64,000 bases of DNA from Tanypteryx hageni (GCA_028673005.1 CM054116.1:145697173-145761172), one strand, 5' to 3'; positions 46,831 through 59,332 are shown, numbered from the stretch's first letter. The notes: generated by a model not told the origin, from the letters alone. Numbers and translations: made by a program.

Positions 46831-48126
46831 CTGTATTTACCCAAATCCAAGATGTGGTTTTTTTCAAACTTCAGCTTGCAAAAATCGGAGATCGTCCTAA
46901 ATTCGAGTACGAAGTATACCATCAATACATCGAGGTCAATTGATCGCATGTCCATTCATCATGCTTCAATTTGTCGCACATCAATTCATCATATCTCATT
47001 GCGCATCAATACATTGCACGACAAACTCATCTAGTATACTAGTATACCTATACTGAATATGTGTTCGAAATATACACCAAATACAGTCAGTGAGAAATTA
47101 GGTCATAAAATCTTTTATTTTTGTTTTGACAGTCTGCTGAAAAAGGGGGGGCCATCTTAGATTCAGGATTGTCTTGGATTCAGGTAAATACAGCAGACCC
47201 CCAACTTACGACTGCCTGACTTATGATCCCCCACTCATACGTCCTCTCTTAAAGTAAATAAGATCCACACATATCCAAACTCGTATATACGACCACCTAA
47301 AGGCAAACTCACACCAAAAGCTAAGCCACGCGAGCAAGCTTTCTACGCGATGTGTCTTTGAGTCACCACAATAGATTTCCCGATGTAGCCTCACACCGAA
47401 CATGAGTCATATAGCATGTATCGGACGTGGCAGACATTATATCGCCAACGATCGCCGGGTAGGCGATTTCTCTTTGCATAGCTGCGCTGCACAGTTCGGA
47501 TGGCTGTTCCATCATTGCCTTACCCTCTCCTCCAAAGGAACAAGTGAGTGGTCTCACAAGGTTACGTGGTCTCATACTGGCACGGGGTCTCATAGCGTCA
47601 TAGCACGGCTAATGCCGGCACCTGGTTTCTCTTTTCCCTTGCTATCCAGCTATTCATTGCACTACCTCTTAGATACCCATTGCACATAGGCAAGAGGTGA
47701 ATCAGCTGGGAACATATATTAGTTAATTAGTGACTCAGTCTGCAGCCTACACTTGAAGCGAACGCATCTCTTTTGCAAAGCTCTTTAATTATTTGTCAGT
47801 TTTCTTCAAATTTAGTAGTCAATTTTGGTATTTTGTGATGTGAAATTGGATTCCAGGAACGAAACCCCAATCTATAACATTGCACCTATGGAAAATAAGG
47901 GTTTGACTTACGACCGTTGTACAGGAACCAATTAGCTGTATGGTAATACCTATGACATTCAAGAAAATTATGAGACCCAATAAAAATTTCTGCTAGTTTT
48001 GTAACTTTTGTAATTTTTGCAGGAACCATATGTAATTAGATCCCAAATCTTTTTTCTGTTTCGACAGTCTACCAAATGTGGAGGTTGTCTTATATTCAGG
48101 ATCGTCTTGAATTTTGGTAAATACAG
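46831..48126 (+). mobile_element. Composite of MITE ends (CTGTATTTACC type)
   Basis: The left end CTGTATTTACCCAAATCC is at 46831. Right-type ends are at about 47150-47190 (TCTTGGATTCAGGTAAATA) and 48095-48126 (TCGTCTTGAATTTTGGTAAA), each preceded by a similar block containing GACAGTCT, so more than one copy of the family overlaps here. A Tigger-type element is inserted at the TA of the first right end. A degenerate 16-bp repeat stretch is at 46935-47030. Confidence 0.45.
47191..47938 (-). mobile_element. Tigger-type (pogo) non-autonomous element, copy 2
   Basis: 748 bases, opposite in orientation to copy 1 (2445-4646) and without the nested pogo element. The left end CAGCAGACCCCCAACTTACG is intact. 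At the other end about 20 bases of the terminal repeat are deleted and only GCTG remains before TA (47939-47940). Flanking TA at 47189-47190. Confidence 0.75.
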
Positions 48127-48299
48127 TAATCTTCATTAGGTAATAAAAGAAAACAATACAAAAACATGAATTCATTAGTAGATTTTTATCAGTTTCAAAG
48201 TATAGTATTTTTAAATATGATACATTAAATGACCAAGTCCATGGGTTTGTTCTTGACTTGTAATATTTTGACCTGAAGAGTCGACTCTGACCATAAACA

Positions 48300-50530
48300 A
48301 AGAAAGGATTTAGCGAGAAGAACCAAGCGCTAAATATGTATTTCAAGAACCAAGCTCTCATCATCAGTATCCCTAGAAGAAGAGTGGGGTCTGTTGGGCC
48401 GCAAGAGGGAATTTGAACCGTTGATGGTTGGCGAGAAAGTGAAGGTGGGAGGGAGGGGAGTGAGAGGGGGAGGAGGGGAAGGGGAAATCGTTAGACCGCA
48501 AAGGGGGGAGTAAGGTACCAGGCCACGATTGATATTCATAACGGTTTGTTTGAATTTGTTAATAAAGAGACTCTCAAAGGCATCTAATTTGTTTTCTTCA
48601 CATATTGATTTTGACAGTGTTAGATTCTGTATAGTGATGGGGTGGTTGTTTTCTTGTATATGGGCGGTTACGCTCGAATTGTTTATCCTGTTGTGTCTGA
48701 AGTGTGCTAAGTGCTCTTTGAAGCGTGTTTCTAAATTACGTTTTTTCTGTCCTATATATATCCTATCACATGTCCCGCAAGCAATCTTGTAAATTCCTGA
48801 TTTTTGTAAAGGCGGTATTGTGTCTTTCGGGTTGTGAAGAAGGTTGGCGAGTTTATTGTTGTTGACATGAACTGTTTTTAAGTTGTGTTCTGAAAAAATG
48901 TTTCCGAGTTTGTTGGTGACACCTGGAGCGAAAGGTATTTTATTGCATTTTGGATTTTTGGTGTTAATGTTTGCGAGTGTTGTGTGATTTTTGACGTGGA
49001 GATGGTGTTCTTTTTTCATAATATATTCTCTACTATTTGGCTGTCATAACCATTAAGTGTTGCGATGTTTTTTATGTGGGAAAGTTCTTTGCAAAAATCG
49101 GGTTTTGAAAGGGGGACCTGCAGTAAACGGTGAATCATGGAGTGAAATGGTGCTAACTTATGTGCAATGTGATGATGGGAATCATGTGGGATGTGTGTGC
49201 CCAAATGTGCGGGTTTCCAGTAAATGTTGAAAGTAAGCCGGTTGTCATGTCTTTTTATGATTAAATCGAGGAAAGGAAGTGTTTTGTCTTGTTCTTCCTC
49301 ATATGTAAATTTGATGGAATTGTACCGTTCGTTCAGTTTTCCTAAGAAGTATGTGATGTTGCTTTTCGATGTGTCAAAGACTGCAAAAACGTCACCAATG
49401 TACCTTAACCATGTTTCGGGGAAATAAGTAAAAGTATCCTTGAATTGTATTTCAAAGTTGTTCATGAAGAGGTTTGCTAGGAAGGGGGAAAGAGAGTTTC
49501 CCATGGTTGTGCCTTGGTTTTGTCGGTATATTTTGTTGTTGATTTGGAAGTAGTTCTGGCTCATGCAAAGGCGTGTTAGTTGTATATATTCCCTAACTGT
49601 TTCTTGTGTTAGGTTTTGTTTGGTGAGCCATGTTTCTAGAAATTTTAAGGTTTCTTCTATGGGGACACTAGGGAAAAGGGAAACTACGTCAAAGGAGACC
49701 AAGATTTCGTTTTCTTTGAGGCTTGAATTTTTAATTCGGTTAATGAAGTGGGTGTTGTTTTTGATGTTCGACTCTTGTGTGAGGGGCCACTGTTTAAATT
49801 GTTCGCTGAGCCAGAGGGAAACTTTATATGTTGGGAAGCTGATCGAGGAGACTATGGGTCTGAGGGGTATGTCTTTTTTGTGAATTTTAGGTAAACAGTA
49901 CATTCTGGGGATGATGGGGTTTGGGATGTGGAGTTGGAATCTGAGCTGTTTAGTGATTAGGTTATTGCAAGTTATTAGGGTGTTTTTGGTGTCTGTAATC
50001 AGTTTATTGAGCAAGGTTTTGGAAATATATGTTTAGGGGCCATTTTCTAACATCTTGTCTACCTTTTCATAATATGTATTGTTGTTTATGGAGAATGATG
50101 ACAGGTTTCCTTTGTCGGACTTCAGGAAAAAAGTCTTTTCGATTGAGTATTTTAATTGTTGTGTATTCGTGGAGACTGTGACGTTTAATTTTTGGCATTT
50201 CTGTAGGGTTGTGTTTTATTTGTGACAATGCAGAATGTCTAATGGAGTTCCGGGTGTTGATCGGCAATTTTTAAATAGATGATTCGATGTCAACAATAAG
50301 GTCTTCTATTGGCGGTTTACGGTGTGGAAGCGTATATTTTAAGCCCTTCCTGAGAAGTCCTAGTTCTTGCTTTGTAAAAGTTATGTTTGATAGGTTCACA
50401 ACGTTGTGGTGAAATACAAAACAAAACCCACAAACTGCACAGGAAACTACTCTCCCTTAAAAACAAACAATCAGGAAACAGTTGTCACCCACCCAAACAA
50501 CTTCACAACAACTAGACAAACAATTTAATG
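48300..50530 (-). mobile_element. Penelope-like element, family N, near full length
   Basis: From about 50440 downward: VNLSNITFTKQELGLLRKGL and LPHRKPPIEDLIVDIESSI (then a stop). A frame change near 50130 leads to KSDKGNLSSFSINNNTYYEK. A stop before TYISKTLLNKLI precedes a 332-codon open frame (50014-49019) with the RT fingers/palm (YCLPKIHKKDIPLRPIVSS, ILVSFDVVSLFPSVP as motif A, QGTTMGNSLSPFLANLFM as motif B, LRYIGDVFAVF as motif C with Gly in place of the first catalytic Asp). A frameshift at 49016-49019 leads to the GIY-YIG frame (SGIYKIACGTCDRIYIGQKK, RFKEHLAH). A hammerhead-like motif lies in the tail. Confidence 0.85.
48341..48367 (-). other. Hammerhead-like motif in PLE family N
   Basis: Minus strand: CTGATGA, unpaired T, GAGAG/TTCTT stem with loop CTTGG, then GAAA. 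Same layout as the other PLE copies although the stem sequence differs entirely. Confidence 0.45.
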
Positions 50531-50882
50531 TTTTTGTCCTGTGGGACCTGTATATTTATTTACTGCTCTTGTATATTAATATATGAATGAACAGTAGGTG
50601 TATTAATGATTAATTTAATCTTGAAAGGTCAAAATCTTGCAATTCGGGATGCAACTAAATTTTTCATTTTTTTCAACCATACTGTGTGTTAAGATGTCCA
50701 AAGCAAGCAATCTGAAAAATTATGCAACTATTAACAAGATCATCAATCATATATGTGTAACAATAATGATTAACAATCATTTTGTATGTTTCATTGAATT
50801 TTAGTAATGAGGCATGGATTTCTTTACACATTCAAGTTGACATTTTGAATGAAAGCATACCTCAAGTCTGAATCATGAATTA

Positions 50883-52153
50883 CCGTATTTACTTGTGTAA
50901 TACCTGCACTCCCGTTTTTAGAGCTAAAAATCTGGAAAAACCTGGAATTCGTGTAATGTCCGCACTTTCGAAATTTCATTGTTGATATTTTACAGCAACA
51001 TCGGTTGAATAATCTATCTGAAGCTGAGTTTGATGATACAATTACTGAAAAAGCAAATATTTAAGAAGTGACTTCTAAAAATGATTTTTAGAACTTTTTT
51101 AGCATACGCAATTAAGAAAAATTCACATCCATTACCATTATATTACACAGAGACAATTCTAAAACCTATTCTGGAGTCTAGCTCCTTAATCTCACAGAAA
51201 GGTTCAATTTTGAGCTGTTGCACATTCTCAAGTTATTTAATTTAAAATGAGTAATTTTCACTAATTTTGCGAAATCACTCCAACAGCCAATTTTCACCTA
51301 GAAAAAGAGGAAACTTTACGGAAATAAACATAAACCGTTCATGCTTAAAATAAAACTCCCAGACATCACACAATACCAAAAATAAACCTGACACTAGACG
51401 CAATATGACTCGATTACATAGAAACATTTCTCATGTTTCTATGGATAAAATGCCAATTTTTGAATAGTTGTTACGTGATGATGGTGATTCCTCATGTATT
51501 GTTTTTTGTGGAAATCAGCAAAAGTTCTATAATAAAATATACTATCTAGCATTATTGTTGATTCTATTTTATCACTTGACGCTTTTAGAAAGTACAAACA
51601 AACAACTCTAACAGCTATTCAGTGACATATTATCATCGCATGATTGTGTTCTTACATTAAAAGAACCCAAAAAAATGCAGTTATGGTAAAATGTGATTTG
51701 AGCATGTAACGATTTATAAGACAATCTAACAAATGTGTTTGTATTTAATGAAAAATATATGCAGTTCAATTGTTTATTTCTCTTACATCAACTTTTCTAT
51801 AAGAATGAACTCTGTCTAGCACTCTTCTATTTACATAGAATATTTACGCGATTTAGGTTTAGATACTACTGACAGTTGGCAAAGAATTTTTAAAATACCT
51901 GAAATATATTGTGCTTATTATATTATTCCACACATTTTTTAAAAATCAGGGAAATAAAATGCACGGCATATTGAGCCTACCGAAAAAAACACCTACCCAT
52001 TACCTCATGCCAGGTGCGAAGTACTGAGTAGGTGTTTCGTGGGTGGCCTACCCTCAACAGATGAATGGGCAAATCTTGTGTAATGTCTGCATCCCCGTTT
52101 TTTGATGGGAACTTTAGGGGAAAAAAGTGTGGGTATTACACAAGTAAATACAG
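50883..52153 (+). mobile_element. MITE with CCGTATTTACTTGTG termini
   Basis: 1271 bases with ends CCGTATTTACTTGTGTAATA (left) and CTGTATTTACTTGTGTAATA (right, minus strand), and TA at 50881-50882 and 52154-52155. Near both ends is a CC.GC..TCCCCGTTTTT-like block. No transposase. Bases 50531-50880 before it contain nothing recognised. Confidence 0.75.
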
Positions 52154-52155
52154 TA

Positions 52156-53740
52156 TTTTAACTTTAATTCTACATCTACAGTTTACCCTGCAAGCCACCG
52201 CAAGGGTGTGTGGCAGGTGGTGTATTAACACCAAGGGGAAAACTCCAAAATTAGGCCTTGGTTTACGCCCCTACGCAAGGTTACTTTTGATCGCAAGTTT
52301 TATTCTGCTCAGCTATCGTTCTAGGGAAAAATGAGCCTTTGTATCTCTCTGTCCTACAGGCTATCTCTCTTATTTTACGAGGATGGTCCATTCTACCGAT
52401 ATAGGTGGGAGTTCTTATTATTTCTTTGACGTCGCTGGAGAAAGTACTCGTTCTAAATCTTTCAAGAAGTTTTAACCTAGCACGTGATCGACGCTCAGCT
52501 AGTGATTCCCATCCTAAGTCCTGTATCAAGCCTGTAATGCTTATATTTCTATCATAACTATTTTTGACGAATCTAGCAGCTTTTCGCTGCACTTTCTCTA
52601 ACTCGGTGATTAAACCTTTCTCGTACGGATCCCATATGCTCGACGCATACTCTAGCAGCGGTCTAACTAAAGAAAAGTAACATGTCTCTGACTTTTTCTT
52701 CACTTTTACCTACTATCCGTTTAATGAATCCTAGTTTCTGCTTAGCTTTCCCGGATATATTTCGTATGTGTGTGTCCCACGAGAGGTTACTTGTTAAAAT
52801 GACACCTAAGTATTTGACGGATTCGGCTAATTTTAGATGTACGCCTTCTATACTGTAATTCATCGCCTCAATTTCTTTGTTTCTCCAGAATCTCATGACG
52901 GAACACTTACCTAAGTTCAGCTCTAATTGCCACTCTTTACACCACTCGAGAATTGCGTGTAGGTCGTTAGAAAGTAATGCTTGATCAGCAGGACCGTTAA
53001 TCTCTCTGTAAACTACCGTATCATCCGCGAATAACTTGATTTTACTTGTAATAACATTATCTAAGTCATTTATGTATATAAGGAATAATAGGGGACCGAT
53101 GACACTTCCCTGTGGAACGCCGGAGGACACGCTGACCGAATCTGATTTAAATCCATCTATGACTACCATTTGTTCCCGATCATTGAGCAAGTCCCTGATC
53201 CACTCGATTATCTTTCGATTTATTCCACAGGCTTGTAATTTTTTCAATAACTTAATATGAGGGACTTTATCGAATGCCTTCTTGAAGTCAAGAAAAACCG
53301 CGTCTAGCTGGGTCTTTCGATCACCGGATCATAGTATATCATGTGCAAACAGAGCGAGCTGTGTTTCACAAGATCTTGCCTTCCTAAAACCGTGCTGATA
53401 TTTACTGAGCAAGTCCTGGCTATCTAAGAAGTCCATCACAGAACTAATGATGATGTGCTCTAGAATCTTGCAAGATATTGAGGTTAGCGAAATCGGCCTG
53501 TAGTTTTCTCGGTCGTCTTTTTTCCCGCCTTTATGTAACGGAGTTATAAACACTAATTTCCATTCCTTAGGTATAACGCCATGACTAAGTGACTTACTGA
53601 AAACTGTTTCGAGATAAGGTGCTATTTCTAACGCTAATTCCTTTAATACTCTAGCTGGTATCTCTTCCGGTCCCGGGGATTTATTTGCATTGATGATTTT
53701 GAGCTGTTCTGCTATACCTTTCGCTGATATAATTCATGTA
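52156..53740 (-). mobile_element. LINE (CR1/Jockey-type) 5'-truncated copy
   Basis: Reverse transcriptase of a non-LTR element. 53553-53332: FITPLHKGGKKDDRENYRPI and LSKYQHGFRKARSCETQL. An in-frame stop at 53329-53331 precedes LDFKKAFDKVPH. Frame 53247-52663: SSGVPQGSVIGPLLFLIYIN (motif B region), IKLFADDTVVY (catalytic ADD), WCKEWQLELNLGKCSVM and VKYLGV. A frameshift near 52690 leads to FSLVRPLLEYASSIWDPYEK and the C-terminal tail (RRSRARLKLLERF). The 3' end near 52165 carries GTAGATGTAGA, a short tandem tail typical of these LINEs. Upstream of 53555 the frame is broken up to about 53740, where the copy is truncated. Inactive. Confidence 0.85.
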
Positions 53741-53949
53741 CCCACAATTTTTTATGAGCAATTACACTAGCTACAAAATAATGGTTTATCATTTAGAAAA
53801 TGAATGTTCACCAAGGCCATATAATCAAATGCATTTAATGGAGAAAGTAATAACTTGGAGGAAATCAATATTTAGGATATTATGAAAAAAGAGAGAAAAA
53901 CTTATTGGTGTTGGAATAAAACAAATACATTAAACAGCTCAAAACTTAC

Positions 53950-54127
53950 CATCAAGGCTAAAAACTGCTATTTCTCCTGAAGTGCTGTGGGGAGATCCAA
54001 AATGGACCCCTGAGACCAGAAGCAAAGTATCTGACTGATTGAACTGGGAATATTGTGTGTACTTCCAGCAAAAATCCTTCATATCTCTATAATGTTTAAT
54101 GCGAGCTGGATAACCAGAGTCCCAAAC
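53950..54127 (-). CDS. FBXW5: FBXW5-like gene, exon A (most 5' exon in window)
   Basis: 178-base exon with acceptor TTTACATAG and consensus donor GTAAGT. It begins VWDSGYPARIKHYRDM, continues FCWKYTQYSQFNQSDTLLLV and SGVHFGSPHSTSGEIAVFSL, and ends with one base shared with exon B. This matches the WD40 repeat of FBXW5 that I recall as WKYVQFSQFN.DDSLLL.SGV and SSSGEIAV.SL. No interruption. The upstream exons, including the F-box, are not seen in 54128-64000 and should lie beyond the window. Confidence 0.9.
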
Positions 54128-54548
54128 CTATGTAAAGAAAAAATATTATGATACCTGATGAATGCATACCTCTTTCAATATTTCACATTTGCCTTTTCAG
54201 CTGCTATCTTAAGGAGATGCTGAGTCTCAGAGAGAAGTAAACATGCCTTCAGCTAAAAGAGCAGAAAAATCCTCAGGCATTCAAATACCTATATTCCTTC
54301 TCTTCCCACAGATGAACTTCAAATATTATAGTCTATATCATTTCATTAAAAATAGAGGGAACAATCTTTCCAGTATATTCTCTCAGGTCACAAAATCTGA
54401 TATGAATATTCTCTTGCAAGTGAAAGAAAATACTCTGGAATGAAATGAAGAAATTCACTCAATACGTCAGACCTCAATTAGATGGTTTACATGAGAGTGA
54501 AAAAGACATTTTAAAGTTCATTGTGAGAGTGAAAATGAAAACAAGTGA

Positions 54549-54716
54549 AGGTATAAAAATGAATTTTTATAACCAACTTTTAAATGGTTAATATTTTAAT
54601 ATGAATAAACTTTATAATATAATTATGATAACCTTTCTGTTTGAAAGGGCATAAAAAGTTGCTAAAGTGACTGCCAGCTGTTGAGTGATGTGGGGATCTC
54701 TCTATTTAACCTTTAA
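54549..54716 (+). repeat. Dispersed repeat R3, copy b
   Basis: Matches 45237-45410. Bases 54128-54548 and 54717-55200 around it are AT-rich with no other recognisable feature. Confidence 0.65.
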
Positions 54717-55204
54717 TTATTATTATTAATGCGCTTAACCCTCTTTACAAAAAGAAAATATACATATTTGTACTGCAGATATTATTGCATAGTCATATTA
54801 TAAAGTTAAATTGCACATAAACAGATATAATGTTAAAAATTTCTTCAATACATGTTGAGAACTACAATACATATCAAAATTATATAAAATTGCAGTCATA
54901 TCATAATAAATTAAATTGCACATAAACAGGTGTAATGCTAATATTTACTACAATACATATTTAATTGCCTGGTTTCTAAATACAGATATAGATATAATAC
55001 GTAAATCTACAGATGAGGGCATATTGTTAAACTGCCTCATCATTCTCACTAGTGGAGAATGAATTATATAATTCTTTCTGCAGAATTTAACATTGAAACA
55101 CTAAACGTTTCTGGTGTTTACACTGGGAACATTGAAGGTAAGCAACTTAACTAAATCTGGGCAGTTGATACCATTATTACCATTATAAAAAAATATTAAG
55201 TCTG

Positions 55205-56030
55205 TCACTATCTTGCGATCCTCACATCTTCCCCTCATCAGATTCCATTTCCTAGACCACTAATGCTCTCCTTCCGCCGTGCCCCTAATCTGGCAAATAT
55301 TTTATGGAAAAGAGAACCCCCAGCACCCATGCCTCTACACCCTGCCGGATCTTACCCCTGCTGCAGACCCCGATGTCTCACATGCCCAATATATCCCCCT
55401 GTAACTCCTTCTCCAGTCCCACAACCAACATCACCTACCCCATAACTTCTACCACCAACTGCACCACCTGCAATATTATTTACCTCCTGAAATGCACCCA
55501 ATGTCCCGCCTTTTCTGTTGGCCTCACCAGCAATCCCCTCAACATCCGTATGAACGGCCACCGCAACAGCGTCTCTCTCAAACGTCCACTGCCCGTGGCC
55601 TTACATTCGAACCAACATAATTTAAAATTCAACGACTGCTTCACAGTGAGTCATTCGCGTTCTCCCCGACAATGCTTCAGCTCCCCAACTCTGTCAGTGA
55701 GAGCTTTCGCATATCCTTCTTTTAAACTCCTTCACTCCCCCTGGCCTCAACCTTCGATAGCTTTTCACTCCCCTTCTGTCTACTCCCAACCCCCTCCGCA
55801 TCCTCCAATCATCGACCTTTCCGCACCACCCTTCCACCCCCATGCCTCTACCCAGTGTCACTGCCATCAGTTGTCTCTCTTGTTAGCTGAAGAAGGAATC
55901 ATTCCGAAAGCTTCTGTGTTGTTTTTTTAGTGTTTTCTTAGTGTTGTTTTAAGTGTGTCGCTTCGACATCCCCAGGGCCTCGCCAACTTGAAGTCGACCA
56001 ATTGGTGAGTGTTTACTGGGCTTCCTCATC

Positions 56031-56035
<5 letters not shown>
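55205..56035 (+). mobile_element. Penelope-like element, family T, 3' fragment (plus)
   Basis: Starts inside the pre-nuclease region (LMLSFRRAPNLANILW), switches frame near 55430, and continues with the GIY-YIG region (CNIIYLLKCTQCPAFSVG; the usual Tyr of YVG is Ser). It then runs through NPLNIRMNGHRNSVSLKRPL to a 3' untranslated part with a hammerhead-like motif. It ends CTTCCTCATCCC at an (AT)n tract (56034-56066) shared with the inverted copy next door. Confidence 0.8.
55887..55909 (+). other. Hammerhead-like motif, PLE family T
   Basis: CTGAAGA, unpaired A, stem GGAAT/ATTCC, GAAA, followed by GCTTCTGTG. Confidence 0.4.
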
Positions 56036-56066
<31 letters not shown>

Positions 56067-56069
<3 letters not shown>

Positions 56070-59000
56070 CTAAAGGAAAAGAAAAGGTAGTGATGGTGGT
56101 GGCAACAAGGTGTTGAGGGAAGCCCAGCGGACACTTACCAAGTTGAGGAAAAAGCTGGCAGGCTGCTGGGGGCGTCGAAGAGACACGGGAAACACACGAA
56201 CACAAAAAGACAAAAAAACACGCAAGCTTATCGGGCCTATGCCCTTCTTCAGCGAAAGAGTATCTGCAAGTGACACACTGGGCGGGGAATGACAGGGTGA
56301 TGTGGGAAGGTTGATGATTGTAGGAGGTGGGGAGTAGGAGGGGTGGATAGCCAATAAGGAGGGAGTGTGGTAAGGGAAAGTGCGAATAGCTAGAATGTAA
56401 CAAGGAGACATTGTAAGGGGGCTAATAGGGTTAGCAGAGGTTGAGGCCAGGCAGAGAGAAAGAGTCGAGAAGATGGATATGTGCTAGTTCCCAGTGTCGG
56501 AGAAGGGGGGCAGGAGTGTCATAGGGTAAAGCGCGAATAATCCTAACATTGTAGCAACTATTGAAGGGGACATTGTGGGTAATGGCGTGTAATGCAACTG
56601 GGAGAAACACTATTCCGGTGACCGTTCATGCGGATGTTTAACGGATTGCTGGTGAGGTCTACGTAAAACGCGGGACAAAGGGTGCAGGTAAGGAGGTAAA
56701 TGACATTACGGGTGGTGCAGTTGCTTCTGGAGGTGATGGGGTAGGTGATGTTGGTGGAGGGACTCGAGAAATAAGATGAGGGTAGGTGGATAGGGCAAGT
56801 GAGGCAGCGAGGTTTGCCGCAGGGGTGAGACCCTATGGCAAGAGGCATGGTAGAAGAGGGAAGTTCCTTCATCCATAAGATATTTCCCAAATTGGGGGGC
56901 CGGCGGAAGGAGAGGAGCGGGGGATTGGCAAGAAGGTTGGTAAAGAGGGACTGGTGGGAGGAAGAGGTAAGAATTGGGTGGGCGGCATGGAGGATTTTTT
57001 TGAGGGCTTCATGGATACCAAGAAGGAAAAGTGTCATGAGAGTGAGTGGAGGGGTTGATGCAGGGATAGTGGGTGTGTGAGGATGGGATCCATTGTGGGT
57101 AGGCGTCATCACCCTATGGATCTGTTCGCGGACCAAGACTGGAGGGTAGCCATGTTTGAGAAGAGCATCCTCGAGGACAGAGTAATACTCTAGAAGGGAT
57201 GCTCTATCAGAACAAAGCCTCCATCCTCGACGAGCAAGAGCATAGGGGATAGAGGTTTTGGTATGAAGGGGGTGGCAGCTATCAAAGTGGAGGTATTGGA
57301 GGCTGTTGGTGGGTTTGATGTGAACACAGGTGCAGATTTTGCTGTCTTGAAGGTAAAGATCGACATCCAGGAATGTGATGTGGGAGATAGAGGATTGGTG
57401 GGTGAAGGAGAGTGAAGGATGGGAGGAGAGGCGCGAGAGAAAGGAAAGGAGAGAGTCAGGTCCATGCGTCCAAATGAGGAAGACATCATCGATGTATCTC
57501 AGCCACAAAAGTGGTCTGAGAGGAACGTTGAGGAAGAGTCTTTCCCATTCTCCAAGGCATATGAAGGTGCCATTGGTGTGCCCATCGCAGTGCCTCTAAT
57601 TTGAAGGTAGTGACGACCATCAAAAGAGAAGTAGTTCAATTTGAGCACCATTGCTGCCAAGTCTAATAAGAAATGGGAGGAAGGTCTTGCGTCGGGTGGT
57701 CTTGAGTCCAGGAGTTTACTAAGGGCAGAGAGTCCATCATTGTGGGGGATGTTTGTGTAGAGGGAACAGACATCGATAGTGGCCAAAATGGTATTGGGTT
57801 GGAGAGTAAAGGGGAGGTGTTTGAGGCGTTTGAGAAAGGAGTTAGTGTCTTGGATGAAGGAAGGGAATTGATGAATAAGAGGTTGTAGGTGGGAGTCAAC
57901 GAAGGCGGAGATGCGTTCTGTAGGGGAATTAAAGCTGGCAACAATGGAGCGGCCGGTGATGCTGGGTTTATGGATTTTAGTGAGAAGGTAGAATGTGGGT
58001 GTGCGGGGTTTGTTAGGGATCATTAGAGCAATAGCGGAAACAGGACGGCCTTCCTGTTTTCCTGAGGAATGAAGATAGGATGAAATTTGGTAGGAGTGGT
58101 GGTCTGTGGGGTTGGAAGTAAGGTGATGGTAAGAGGTTTCGTCAGAAAGTTGGCGCTCGGCTTCCTCGTTATATTTGGCGCGATCCATCACAACCGTGGT
58201 GGTGCCCTTGTCAGCAGGGAGGATGATGATATGGTCAAGATGTTTGAGTGTAGAAATGGCATGCCTTTCACGTCTGGTAAGATTATCTGTATGGTCGATA
58301 AGATCGGAAAAGTTACGTTGGGAGATTCTGGAAAGGATATAATTGAGGTATTGTTCGACCGGGTGTAGGGAAGGAAGGGTGGGTGGTATGTATTGGGAAG
58401 GAGGTTTGAAGATGGAAAAGGTAGGTGGGATGCCGGGAGGGAGTTTTGGGTTGGCAGAGGTGAGAGAGTCTTCTTTAGGAGGGTTAGTTTTTAGACGTAG
58501 TGTGCGGGCAAAGGACTGGACGTCGGCAAGGAGGCAAAAATGATCAAATTTGGTGGTGGGACAAAAGGAAAGGCCGCGTGAAAGGAGTTCATTCTCGGCA
58601 GGGGTAAGTACGTGGGAGGAAAGGTTCAAGACTTCATCTGGTTGGCAAGATGAAGAGGTGGTGGCAGGAGTGTGCGAAAAATAGGAGCACTTCAAAGATT
58701 TGCAGGTTAGGAAAGTGTGGGTCTTTTTCAGGATAAAGAGTGATGGTGGCATTGGGAATCCCAGGAGGTCCAAAAGGCAGGGAGTTTGGCTGATCTGTGG
58801 CGGGGAAGGAGGTGGTTTGTTGACCTTACCAACTGGTATGAACGGAAGGGGAAGACCAAGTTTAAGGTGCCGGACGCAAAGCAGAGAGAGTTTACGGAGA
58901 ATTCTGTTGCGATGTGCGGTGATATCATTAGCCGCTTGAAGGAAAGCGGCACGAAGGTCGGATATGGATTGCGAAGAATGACGAAGATAAAGAACGAGAG

Positions 59001-59332
59001 ATTTAAAATTAGCGAAGTGGGTGTTAGAGAGGGTGGTATAATGGTGTATGGTGGAACGGATAATGTGGATAGAGGCGAGGTGATACGTGAGGGCTAGGGA
59101 AGCACGGATAGGGGGAGGAAGGCCTGAAAGAGGAATTCTGATGGTGAGGCATTTGGGGGTGAGTCCATGTGCAAGGCTGGAGTTGAGGAATTCAATCTGG
59201 CAGTTGAGGGTAATGTGTCTATGGAGTTGATAACGGAGACAGGTCAGTTCCATGGTGGAAGAGAAAGATAAGAGGAAAAGACGACAGGAAAGAAACGTAA
59301 AGATATAGACAAAAAAGGAGAAAAAAAGGATG
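56067..59332 (-). mobile_element. Penelope-like element, family T, nearly intact copy
   Basis: Most complete PLE here. Frame 59253-57499 begins MELTCLRYQLHRHITLNCQI and has a long N-terminal region, then RT: IILPADKGTTTVVMDRAKYN, FYLLTKIHKPSITGRSIVAS, ATIDVCSLYTNIPHNDGL (motif A) and IRGTAMGTPMAPSYA (motif B). A 10-base deletion right after APSYA (compare 4793-6315) shifts the frame. The rest lies in frame 57508-56558: RYIDDVFLIW (motif C), then GIY-YIG (VIYLLTCTLCPAFYVD; the usual Gly is Asp) and NIRMNGHRNSVS. A small deletion after that removes codons near 56600. Hammerhead-like motif at 56228-56252. Bounded by (AT)n. Confidence 0.9.
56228..56252 (-). other. Hammerhead-like motif, PLE family T long copy
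   Basis: CTGAAGA, unpaired A, stem GGGC/GCCC, GATA, as in the copy at 4793-6315. Confidence 0.35.
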
